From the NCBI GenBank assembly GCA_038230975.1, contig JBBRMF010000068.1, positions 1 to 21,785 of the forward strand: a stretch of DNA of 21,785 nt, read 5' to 3'. This DNA comes from JANXVV01 sp038230975. GTDB taxonomy: Bacteria > Planctomycetota > Phycisphaerae > Tepidisphaerales > Tepidisphaeraceae. Below the pieces are notes generated by a model. That model was not told the DNA's origin, searched no databases, and saw only the letters and a list, made by a program, of their open reading frames with translations. Positions 1 through 7,494 of the stretch are shown one piece after another (the first letter of the stretch is position 1; the number at the start of each line of letters is the position of its first letter). The position numbers and the translations under genes were made by a program.

Positions 1-60
1 AAACTGTTTCATTTTGTTTCATTTTGTTTCATTTTGTTTCATTTTGTTTCATTTTGTTGC
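1..60. repeat. Tandem 10-bp repeat (attttgtttc), cut by window edge
   Basis: Four exact copies of attttgtttc fill 11-50. A partial copy precedes them at 1-10 and a degenerate one follows at 51-60. The period of 10 bp is close to one helical turn and the unit is AT-rich, so the array could be bent DNA. It lies beyond the glmM terminator, so it is probably intergenic. The true length is unknown because the window starts inside it. Confidence 0.9.
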
Positions 61-82
61 ATCGCGTGTACCCGACACCCCT

Positions 83-121
83 CAAAAAACCACGCCCCGC
101 AAGGAGCTTCGCGGGGCGTGG
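83..121 (-). terminator. Rho-independent terminator of glmM
   Basis: A perfect 11-bp GC-rich stem (90-100 pairing with 111-121) encloses a 10-nt loop. On the minus strand the stem is followed at once by a run of six T (84-89 read in reverse). It lies about 45 bases past the glmM stop codon, in the right orientation for that gene. Confidence 0.88.
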
Positions 122-166
122 GGAGGATCGATTCAACATCGAAAAACCGCGTCGCTGCGTAACGCA

Positions 167-1546
167 TCACCCTTTTAAAACCCGGTCCACCACCGTCTGC
201 ACTGCCGCGATTCGTTGCTCGGCGGCGGGGCGGTCGGGAGCCTCGGCGATGATGCGCATGATCGGTTCGGTGTTGCTCGGGCGGGCGTGGACCCAACTGT
301 TGGACCAGTCGATGCGGATGCCATCCTGCGTGTCGATCCTCTCGTTGGCGAACTCTTTCTTGAGCGCTTCCACCGCGCGATTCGCATCTTCACGACGGCA
401 CTCGAACTTGGTTTTCACGATCTCATACTTCGGCAGTTCCGCGACGAGTTGGCTGACGGTCTTGCCGGTTTCGGCCATGAGCTGCAGGACGTACGCCATG
501 CCGACGAGGCTGTCGCGGCCGGGGACGATGCGCGGGTCGATCACACCGCCATTGCCTTCGCCGCCGATCGTCGAATTCTCGCGGATCATCGCTTCGACGA
601 CATTGGCTTCACCGACTGCAGTGCGAATCACCCGGCCGCCATACTTCATCGCGATATCATCCAGCATGCGGCTGGTCGACAGGTTGGTGGCGGTCGGGCC
701 GGGCTTCTTCGACAAGATAAACCGCGCGGCGAGCGCGAGCGAATATTCTTCACCGATGTACTTGCCATTCTCATCAACGATCGCCAACCGATCCGCATCA
801 GGATCCTGCGCGAAACCGATCGCCGCGTGTTGCCGGCGAACCTCTTCGGCAAGTTGAGTGAGGTTTTTTTCCGTCGGCTCCGGCTCGTGGGGGAACTGGC
901 CATCGGGGAGATTATTCAGATGGCTGAACTGGCAACCCAGCTTGCTCATCAGCGTGGCCGCCGTCACGCAGCCGGCACCGTTGACGCTGTCGAGTACGAC
1001 CTTGAATCGCTTCGTCGACACGCCCAGCACATCCACATAATCCAGCACGCGCTTAATGTGCAGGGCGTGGGTCTCACCATTCTTTTTCGGTTGGATGATC
1101 TTGTCGACGCGCACGTAATCGGTCGCCTTCGTGTCGTACAGTGCCTTGATCTTCTCGGCTTTTTCCGGCGGAAGGGCGATGGCCTGGTTGTTCAAAAACT
1201 TCAGCCCGTTCCATAAAATCGGGTTATGCGAAGCGGTGGCAATCAGCCCGGCATCTACGCCCAGGTGCTTGACCATCATGGCCGTGCCCGGGGTGGTGAC
1301 GACGTCGAGGTCGATCACTTCAATGCCGCTGGCCGTGAGCGTTCCGGTGGCGATGTCGCGCACGAACGTACCGCTCGGTCGCGAGTCACGACCAAAGACG
1401 ATGCGGAAATGCGTGCCGTTCGTCGGCTTCTCGTTCTTCTTCAGATACACCGCGAATGCCGCTGCCATCTGTGAAATCACCGTGGGCGACAGTGTGCCAC
1501 CCACCGTGCCGCGCATCCCCGAAACACCGATCATCAAAGCTTCCAT
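167..1546 (-). CDS. glmM: Phosphoglucosamine mutase (alpha-D-phosphohexomutase family)
   Basis: 459 residues. The family interconverts glucosamine-6-phosphate and glucosamine-1-phosphate for peptidoglycan and LPS precursors in the cytoplasm. Visible motifs are the phosphoserine loop TASHNP with Ser106, the metal-binding loop DPDADR (Asp248, 250, 252), the sugar-binding GGEGNGG, and the C-terminal phosphate-binding RPSNTEP. GGEGNGG resembles the archaeal-type GlmM branch, and a phosphomannomutase or phosphoglucomutase role cannot be excluded from sequence alone. An upstream in-frame ATG at 1690 would add 48 residues of poor character. The start at 1546 is preferred because AAGGAAGG sits about 10 bases before it and the family fold begins with IGVSGMRGTVGG. 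It is divergent from the acetyltransferase gene and ends at its own terminator. Confidence 0.88.
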   Translation of the reverse strand: MEALMIGVSGMRGTVGGTLSPTVISQMAAAFAVYLKKNEKPTNGTHFRIVFGRDSRPSGTFVRDIATGTLTASGIEVIDLDVVTTPGTAMMVKHLGVDAGLIATASHNPILWNGLKFLNNQAIALPPEKAEKIKALYDTKATDYVRVDKIIQPKKNGETHALHIKRVLDYVDVLGVSTKRFKVVLDSVNGAGCVTAATLMSKLGCQFSHLNNLPDGQFPHEPEPTEKNLTQLAEEVRRQHAAIGFAQDPDADRLAIVDENGKYIGEEYSLALAARFILSKKPGPTATNLSTSRMLDDIAMKYGGRVIRTAVGEANVVEAMIRENSTIGGEGNGGVIDPRIVPGRDSLVGMAYVLQLMAETGKTVSQLVAELPKYEIVKTKFECRREDANRAVEALKKEFANERIDTQDGIRIDWSNSWVHARPSNTEPIMRIIAEAPDRPAAEQRIAAVQTVVDRVLKG

Positions 1547-1655
1547 GAAATTCGTTCCTTCCTTCGCTGCATTATTGGTCAAGCGACGCTCGCCGCAAGT
1601 TGGACCTGTACTGTATGATCCCTTATCGTAAATGATGACGTGGGAAGTTGTGCTT

Positions 1656-1680
1656 TTTTTAGCGGCAGGTCCGCTAAAAA
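1656..1680. promoter_or_regulatory. Palindrome between divergent glmM and epsC
   Basis: A perfect 10-bp inverted repeat, TTTTTAGCGG and CCGCTAAAAA, is separated by five bases and lies 24 bases before the epsC start. The T run precedes the stem and the A run follows it on both strands, which is the reverse of an intrinsic terminator. An operator or a 5' leader hairpin fits better. The regulator is unknown. Confidence 0.4.
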
Positions 1681-1704
1681 TGAATCGCATGATCAGAGTA
1701 CGTT

Positions 1705-2670
1705 ATGGATCGAACTGAATTAAATAACCGGCTGCCGGCCGTTGTAGAAGCGTTGACGCAAAGCGTGCTGGCCGAACCGCGCATGCAGCATCTGGATCGC
1801 GTGCTCTTGCCGAATCGCGATGCGATCATCAGCGCAATCAAATCGCTGCGGCTATTGATCTTCCCTGGCTACTTCGGCAACCAGGCGCTCACCCGGCAGA
1901 ATCTCCCATTTCGAATCGGTGACCTGGTGATCGAACTCTCTAAAGTGTTCTTCGAGCAGGTGCGCTGCTGCCTGCGGTATCGTGATAAAATCCCCGGCCT
2001 GATCAGCAGCGACGAAGAGTGCAAGCAATGCGACCACGATGCCGTGCGAATCGTGTCGACGTTTTTCGATCGCATTCCCTCGGTGCGCGAAGTGTTGGCG
2101 ATGGATGTGCAGGCCGCATTTGATGGCGACCCAGCCGCGCAAAGCACGGATGAAACGATCTTCTGCTATCCCGGTTTGCTGGCGATTACCGTGCAGCGGT
2201 TGGCGCACGAGTTTTACAAGCTGCAGGTTCCACTGCTGCCGCGCATCATGACGGAGTATGCGCACAGTTTAACCGGCATCGATATCCACCCCGGTGCGAG
2301 ACTTGGCCCAAGCTTTTTCATCGATCACGGTACTGGCGTTGTCATCGGTGAGACGACTGAGATCGGCGCGAACGTCAAAGTCTATCAAGGCGTCACGCTT
2401 GGCGCGCTCGCCCCGGCATTCGGCCAGGCGCTTCGCGGCCAGAAACGGCATCCGACCATCGAAGACGAAGTGACGATCTACGCCGGTGCCACCATTCTGG
2501 GTGGCGATACCGTGATCGGCAGAGGTTCGGTGATTGGCGGCAACGTGTTCATCACCAGCAGCGTCCCGCCTTTGAATCAGGTCAGCGCTGAACCCCCGAA
2601 GTTGAAGTACCGTGATCGTCGGCCCAAATCACAGCGGCAGGGGGATTTTGCGCCGGATTTTCAGATTTGA
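1705..2670 (+). CDS. epsC: Serine O-acetyltransferase (EpsC/CysE type)
   Basis: 321 residues. It transfers acetyl from acetyl-CoA to L-serine, the first committed step of cysteine synthesis, in the cytoplasm. The N-terminal half is a helical domain. The C-terminal half is a left-handed beta helix of hexapeptide repeats from about residue 185. The catalytic pair is visible as Asp193 (in IDIHPGA) and His208 (in FIDHGTG), with the same 15-residue spacing as Asp143/His158 of E. coli CysE. It is longer than E. coli CysE (273) because of the extended N-terminal domain seen in the EpsC-like branch. No strong Shine-Dalgarno site precedes the ATG. No cysK or other sulfur gene is adjacent. Confidence 0.88.
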   Translation: MDRTELNNRLPAVVEALTQSVLAEPRMQHLDRVLLPNRDAIISAIKSLRLLIFPGYFGNQALTRQNLPFRIGDLVIELSKVFFEQVRCCLRYRDKIPGLISSDEECKQCDHDAVRIVSTFFDRIPSVREVLAMDVQAAFDGDPAAQSTDETIFCYPGLLAITVQRLAHEFYKLQVPLLPRIMTEYAHSLTGIDIHPGARLGPSFFIDHGTGVVIGETTEIGANVKVYQGVTLGALAPAFGQALRGQKRHPTIEDEVTIYAGATILGGDTVIGRGSVIGGNVFITSSVPPLNQVSAEPPKLKYRDRRPKSQRQGDFAPDFQI

Positions 2671-2856
2671 TCGAGAGGCGTCGTTCAACACTACTTGTGT
2701 CCACGTTGATTTCTCGCCGCATGGAATGATGTGTTTTTGCATCATCCGCTTTAAACCGGCAACCGGGTATTCTGGTGAAGGTTCGATAATCACCGGCAAT
2801 TTCCGTTCAAACGCCGTTGCCCGATTCCGGCACGGCATTTGTCACTCGCTACTTTT

Positions 2857-3213
2857 ATGCGATTCGGTGCACTCCTATTGACTGGAATTTGTTTGGCTGG
2901 CTGCGCCTCCCGGCCGATCGCCGCGCGGAATGATTCTCAGCCGATCGATGCGAATCGTTACGATGATGCTACGTCCGCCGCGCTGGTGTTCGATCCTCCG
3001 GTTGCCGCCGGTGACCCACCGCTTGAACTCTCGCGCGATGAGCGGCAACCCCGCGCGTTCGTCAGCTTTGAAGGTCCGACTACATCCTATTTCTGGATTC
3101 ACACGGATGATCTGCAGGACAGCGATTGGGGCGGAAGCGCGTGGGGCAGCGGGATACAAGATCGATATCAACGTCGTGCCGTAATTGAAAAAACAGGTGT
3201 AACCTACCGATAG
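2857..3213 (+). CDS. Small putative lipoprotein, unknown function
   Basis: 118 residues starting MRFGALLLTGICLAGC, a short lipoprotein signal peptide with a clear lipobox (LAGC). An in-frame TTG at 2839 would add six residues, but the ATG gives the better signal peptide. Neither start has a good Shine-Dalgarno site. The mature part is hydrophilic, rich in Asp, Arg and Pro, with a Trp/Gly-rich patch (WGGSAWGSG) near the end. I recognise no family. It sits 186 bases after epsC and 200 bases before the ankyrin-cytochrome gene, so it is probably a single unit. The antisense frame here is also open, which lowers confidence slightly. Confidence 0.6.
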   Translation: MRFGALLLTGICLAGCASRPIAARNDSQPIDANRYDDATSAALVFDPPVAAGDPPLELSRDERQPRAFVSFEGPTTSYFWIHTDDLQDSDWGGSAWGSGIQDRYQRRAVIEKTGVTYR

Positions 3214-3413
3214 GCTTTTCACGGTAAACTGTTCGCCCCTCTTCAACCCATCTATGGCGAACCTGCTCCTTCCGAACCGCGCGATGAACCGCGCGGCATT
3301 CTTAAGCTCGATGCGTTGCACCGCCGCGTATGTTTGCCATGCGCCCGGCGGGCGATATGCTTCTTCCCAATTGGTTATCACTGGTTGGTCATCTGAAGAA
3401 GGGAACGCAACTC
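3214..3413. other. Intergenic leader with a short GC hairpin
   Basis: 200 bases with no convincing gene. An inverted repeat CCGCGCG / CGCGCGG (3277-3283 with 3290-3296) follows the lipoprotein gene and could act as a weak terminator, although only short T runs follow. A Shine-Dalgarno-like GAAGAAGGGA stands at 3395-3404 before the next start. Confidence 0.35.
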
Positions 3414-5828
3414 ATGAAAACTGTCACGGTCATCGTGCTCATCGGGTGTCTTGCACGCGCTTCCGTTTTGGCGGCTGAGTCGAAGGCCTCTGGCACATCG
3501 CTCTTTGAAGCCATCCGTGCCGGCGACTCCGCCGTCGTTCAGGAAGCACTGAAGGCCGAGGCGAACCTTCTCGCCCACAATGACTCCGACGACACACCAT
3601 TGATGGCCGCCGCATGGCAGGCTGATGCCGACGTGCTGGAACTTCTGATCAAGGCCGGTGCCGATGTGAACGCGACCAACAAAGCCGGCGTCACCGCGCT
3701 GTTGCGAGGCGCCACTTTTGAAGACAAGGCCCGGCTGCTCGTCGCCAAAGGAGCGGATGTCAAAGCGCATTCCAAGCTCGGCAACACCGCGCTCATCCTC
3801 GCTGCGCGTAAAACCGGGAACAGTCGGACCGTAAAACTGCTGCTCGACAAAGGCTCGGATGTTAACGCGATGAATGTGTTCGGCGCGACCGCGCTGATCG
3901 CCGCCGCCGCCGCCGAAGACATGGACTCTGTCCGTCTGTTGCTTGATGCGGGTGCGAACGTGAACGCCGGGCCGAACGACTTCATCTGGGGCGGCGGCCG
4001 ATCGGCGCTGATGTGGGCCGCGTTCTATGGAAACGAACCGCTGCTCAAACTGCTACTGGAGCGCGGCGCTAAGGATGGCACGGCGGCAATGATTCAGGCA
4101 GGGTGGGGCGGGCACGCGGGCGTTGCCCAATTGCTGCTGGACGCTGGTGCGCAGGTGGATCCACGCGCCGTCGCCAACTACACGCCGTTGCATTGGGCCG
4201 CTTCTTCTGAACATTCCTCACCAGCGCTCGTCGAGTTGCTGCTCGCACACGGCGCTGACGCAAATGCTGAAGGCGGACAGCCGGTGGACAACTTTCTCGG
4301 AGTGGCGCAAACGCCGCTGATGCTCGCCCGCAAACGAGGCGACACACTCATTGTGAAAGCGCTGCTCAAGGCCGGAGCCAAGGACGCGCCCACACCCGCT
4401 CGAAGTGAAAAAGTGTTGCAAATGTCTGGTGCTTCAGGAGCCAAAACCGTGGCCGAGGCGATCGGGCGTGCATTGCCACCGCTGACAAAGACGGCCGAAG
4501 AATCCGTCTTCACCTATTCCCGTCACGCGAGCCAGCAGCACTGCGTGGCGTGTCATCAGCAGCAACTCCCGCAGGTCGCAATCAGTCTGGCAGGTACCCA
4601 CCATTTCACAACGGATCGCGACGCGGTTCACCATCAACTCGAAATTCTGAAAAAGGACTTTACGGCTGCCCACATCAAAAAAGGTAACGAGTCACAAGCG
4701 ATTCTGGAGGTGGATCTGCAAACCACTTTTCATCCGGAGCCGGCCATCTTTGCGGGTTATGCCGCGATGGCCCTTCACCTGGAACATCAGCCGGCGTCGG
4801 CTGCGACCGACGCCATGATTCACCAGCTTTCGGTGCTCCAACATGCTGACGGCCATTGGAGTTGGAATCTGCCCCGGCCGCCCATTCAGGCGAGCGATAT
4901 CACGGCCACCGCGTCGGCGATCGAAGCGATTAAACACTTCGGCATCCCGGCGCGTCGGCAGGAGCTCGACGCGCGCGTGCAGCGCGCCCGATCATGGCTG
5001 GTGAATGCCCGCGCCGAAACCAACGAAGAACGCGTGCATCAACTGCTTGGCCTCGCCTGGGCCGGCGAAAATGCAAATACGCTGAATAAACTCGCGGCGG
5101 AATTAATTCACGAGCAACGTGCCGATGGTGGCTTTGGCCAACTGGCCGGCCTGGAAAGTGACGCTTACGGCACCGGTCAATCGCTCTACGCTTTGATGGA
5201 AGGCGGAAAGATTTCGCCGATCGATCCATCGGTGCGTCGCGGCATTGATTTCCTTCTGCGCACGCAGCGCGCGGACGGCACCTGGCATGTCCGCACCCGC
5301 TCGCATCCGTTCCAACCGCCCATGGAAAGCGGCTTCCCTCACGGCAAGGACGGATGGATTTCGGCCGCCGCGACAAGCTGGGCCGTGATGGCATTGGCTA
5401 CGTCGATGGATCCTGCGCAGACACCCCCGGCTCTGGCGCAGGCGGTTGCTCCCGCTGCCACGGTTGCCGCCATCCCGGTCGTCAACACCACCGGGCTCGT
5501 CGAGTTCACCCGCGACGTTAAGCCCCTGCTCGAACGTTCATGCGTCGGGTGTCACAGCGGCGAAAAGCCCAAGGGTGGCTTCGTGCTTACCGATCGTGAT
5601 TTGCTTCTGAAGGGCGGTGCGCGTGGGGAGCCAGCGGTCGTTCCCGGCGAATTGAGCAAAAGCCAATTGATCCGCTTCGTGCAGGACCAGGTCGAAGATC
5701 TCGAAATGCCACCGTTGGAAAAACGGGAGAAATTCCCGGCACTGAGCAAAGACGAGATCCAGAAGCTGAGTGGGTGGATTGCTCAGGGAGCGCTTTGGCC
5801 AAAGGATGTAACACTACAAAATCGATAA
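3414..5828 (+). CDS. Exported ankyrin repeat / helical toroid / planctomycete cytochrome c fusion protein
   Basis: 804 residues from the ATG at 3414, which is backed by AAGGG about 10 bases upstream; longer in-frame starts lack a signal peptide. Residues 1-22 form a Sec signal peptide (MKTVTVIVLIGCLARASVLA). Residues about 25-340 are ankyrin repeats with GADVNA-type turns. A first haem motif CVACH lies at Cys377-His381. Residues about 400-660 form a helical region with three QW-like motifs (ADGHW near 477, ADGGF near 570, ADGTW near 620), as in terpene cyclase/prenyltransferase alpha-alpha toroids. The C-terminal domain has CVGCH (Cys710-His714), LLKGGARG and Met765 in EMPP, the signature of planctomycete cytochrome C (PSCyt1). 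It is presumably periplasmic and binds up to two haems. Its enzymatic role is unknown. Real cyclase activity is doubtful because no DxDD acid motif is visible. Confidence 0.85.
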   Translation: MKTVTVIVLIGCLARASVLAAESKASGTSLFEAIRAGDSAVVQEALKAEANLLAHNDSDDTPLMAAAWQADADVLELLIKAGADVNATNKAGVTALLRGATFEDKARLLVAKGADVKAHSKLGNTALILAARKTGNSRTVKLLLDKGSDVNAMNVFGATALIAAAAAEDMDSVRLLLDAGANVNAGPNDFIWGGGRSALMWAAFYGNEPLLKLLLERGAKDGTAAMIQAGWGGHAGVAQLLLDAGAQVDPRAVANYTPLHWAASSEHSSPALVELLLAHGADANAEGGQPVDNFLGVAQTPLMLARKRGDTLIVKALLKAGAKDAPTPARSEKVLQMSGASGAKTVAEAIGRALPPLTKTAEESVFTYSRHASQQHCVACHQQQLPQVAISLAGTHHFTTDRDAVHHQLEILKKDFTAAHIKKGNESQAILEVDLQTTFHPEPAIFAGYAAMALHLEHQPASAATDAMIHQLSVLQHADGHWSWNLPRPPIQASDITATASAIEAIKHFGIPARRQELDARVQRARSWLVNARAETNEERVHQLLGLAWAGENANTLNKLAAELIHEQRADGGFGQLAGLESDAYGTGQSLYALMEGGKISPIDPSVRRGIDFLLRTQRADGTWHVRTRSHPFQPPMESGFPHGKDGWISAAATSWAVMALATSMDPAQTPPALAQAVAPAATVAAIPVVNTTGLVEFTRDVKPLLERSCVGCHSGEKPKGGFVLTDRDLLLKGGARGEPAVVPGELSKSQLIRFVQDQVEDLEMPPLEKREKFPALSKDEIQKLSGWIAQGALWPKDVTLQNR

Positions 5829-7103
5829 TTCCAATGCCAGTACCGAGGCATCATCGCGATTGATCGCGGTTCCGCGCCATTCATGCATTCGTTCCATGAC
5901 GAGTTTCACGCTGCTGTTTAGATCAAGCGATGCGCCTTCTTGGAGTGCGTGTGTCAATCGAGAAGTGCCGAACAAATCGTGGTCTGCGTTCATCGTTTCG
6001 GTGACGCCATCACTGTAAAGGTACACTCGGTCGCCGGGGTGTAGCTGGATCTGGTGTCGTTCGTACATCTCGGTAGCCAGTCCGATGGGAAGTCCCGAGC
6101 CCTCCAGGAAGCGCGGCGCTGCGCCAGCGGGGACGTGTAATGCAGGTGGGTGACCGGCGGAGGTGTAGGTGAACAGACCGGTTTGCGCGTCGAGGGTGGC
6201 GTAACACAGGGTCAGGAATTGCCGAGTGTTATCGCTCCAGGGAAGCCGCGCGTTCAGTTGGTCGGCGACTTTTGCGGGATCGGTTGGTTGCGGGACACCA
6301 CCGTCCGGATCACGCTCGAGCAGGAGGGAATCGGTACTGCCCATTGTGGAAAGGAACCGGGTGGCAGCCATCGCCAGCAGCGATGCGGCGACACCGTGGC
6401 CGCTGACGTCTAAAACATAGAATCCGACATGGTGATTATCCAAAGCAATGGCATTGAGTGAGTCGCCCGCTAGTTCCTGGCAAGGCTCAAGGGCCCACGC
6501 GCACTTCACCCCGGCGACGGCGGGTGGAGATTTTGGGAGAAATGCCGCCTGCACCTCCGCTGCGGCGCGCAGGTCAGCGGTGGTTCGCTCCGCTGCCAGA
6601 AGCAGTTGTGCGTTTGCGGATTCCAACTCGAGATTGCGATCGCGCAGGCGGTGGTCTAATTCGTGCGCGCGGGCCACCGCCTGCCGCAACAGAACCTGCG
6701 TTTGTACGCGCGCAAGTACGACGGCGAAATCGAGCGGTTTGGTGACGTAATCATTGGCCCCCAGCGAAAAGGCCCGAACCATGTCGGTGCTGTCATCTTT
6801 TGCGGTGGCCATCACCACCGGCAGTTCCGCCATTGAGCGGGTGCGGCGAATTTGCTCGAGAACTTCCAGTCCGTTCATGCCGGGCATCATCACGTCGAGC
6901 AGGATGACGTCGAATTGCCGTTCGTCGATCAGCTTGAGCGCTTGGGGACCCTCCTCGGCAGTGGCTACGTCATAGCCGCGGCGCATTAGCCGACGGGATA
7001 ACGACTCGCGATTGGAAAGGTCATCATCCACCACGAGCACCGCCGCCCTTTGAGCGGCGGGAACAGTTTCGGCGCGGTTGAGTGAATCGCTCGTATCTTG
7101 CAT
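5814..7103 (-). CDS. Response regulator fused to SpoIIE/RsbU-type PP2C phosphatase
   Basis: 429 residues. A receiver domain occupies about residues 20-140: acidic pocket VVDDD, phosphoacceptor Asp70 in LLDVMMPG, switch region VMATAKD, and Lys in TKPLD. A coiled linker follows (about 145-185), then a PP2C-SpoIIE domain (about 195-427) with metal Asp232 in DVSGHG and later DGVTE and NRDDAS motifs. The family usually dephosphorylates a STAS anti-anti-sigma factor in partner switching, so phosphorylation of the receiver may control a sigma factor or other output. No STAS or anti-sigma gene is in the window. Only two bases separate it from the upstream receiver gene, implying translational coupling. 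Its end overlaps the convergent ankyrin-cytochrome gene by 15 bases. Confidence 0.9.
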   Translation of the reverse strand: MQDTSDSLNRAETVPAAQRAAVLVVDDDLSNRESLSRRLMRRGYDVATAEEGPQALKLIDERQFDVILLDVMMPGMNGLEVLEQIRRTRSMAELPVVMATAKDDSTDMVRAFSLGANDYVTKPLDFAVVLARVQTQVLLRQAVARAHELDHRLRDRNLELESANAQLLLAAERTTADLRAAAEVQAAFLPKSPPAVAGVKCAWALEPCQELAGDSLNAIALDNHHVGFYVLDVSGHGVAASLLAMAATRFLSTMGSTDSLLLERDPDGGVPQPTDPAKVADQLNARLPWSDNTRQFLTLCYATLDAQTGLFTYTSAGHPPALHVPAGAAPRFLEGSGLPIGLATEMYERHQIQLHPGDRVYLYSDGVTETMNADHDLFGTSRLTHALQEGASLDLNSSVKLVMERMHEWRGTAINRDDASVLALELSIL

Positions 7104-7105
7104 GT

Positions 7106-7489
7106 TCAGCCAGGCTCAGTCGGCTTGCCTTGCAGCAACGTCTCGATCTGGTTGAGCAACTTGGGAAACTCAATGGGCTTTGTGTGGTAATCTGTACAAC
7201 CGGCGGCCATGGCGCGCTCTTTGTCGCCCGTCATTGCATGAGCCGTGATCGCGATGACCGGAACATTGGCAAGTTCCGGCTCGGCTTTGATCTGCCGGGT
7301 GGCTTCCCAGCCATCCACTTCGGGCATGTTCATATCCATGAGAATCAGATCCGGCTTTTCGGCTTTGGCGGTCGCGACGCCAACTTTACCGTCTGCGGCA
7401 ATGAGCACTTCAAATCCGCGGCGCTGCAATCGCCGGCAAAGTGAATCGCGGTTTTCTTCGTTATCTTCAACGACCAGGATCTTTGGCAT
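7106..7489 (-). CDS. Single-domain response regulator (CheY-like)
   Basis: 127 residues, a lone receiver: VVEDNEENRD at the N terminus, phosphoacceptor Asp52 in LMDMNMPE, ITAHAM switch and Lys in TKPIE. There is no output domain, so it probably shuttles phosphate or blocks a partner. The start MPKILVV at 7489 matches the family. An upstream in-frame start at 7552 would run 58 bases into the kinase gene and adds no homologous sequence. It lies five bases after the kinase stop codon and two bases before the phosphatase gene, in the middle of a tight operon. It likely receives phosphate from the hybrid kinase. Confidence 0.92.
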   Translation of the reverse strand: MPKILVVEDNEENRDSLCRRLQRRGFEVLIAADGKVGVATAKAEKPDLILMDMNMPEVDGWEATRQIKAEPELANVPVIAITAHAMTGDKERAMAAGCTDYHTKPIEFPKLLNQIETLLQGKPTEPG

Positions 7490-7494
7490 GTGAC

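Noticed and set aside
1..60. CRISPR-like array
   Set aside because: The repeats are 10 bp and directly adjacent with no spacers.
24..1216. Two long plus-strand open frames (277 and 333 residues) across 24-857 and 215-1216
   Set aside because: They are antisense to glmM, whose family motifs are complete, and their proteins show no domain or sensible composition.
2875..3381. Minus-strand open frame of 168 residues over the small lipoprotein
   Set aside because: No recognisable domain or start signal, while the plus strand shows a clear lipoprotein signal peptide.
4542..5400. Functional squalene-hopene cyclase domain
   Set aside because: QW-like motifs are present but no DxDD catalytic motif was seen, so only the fold is suggested.
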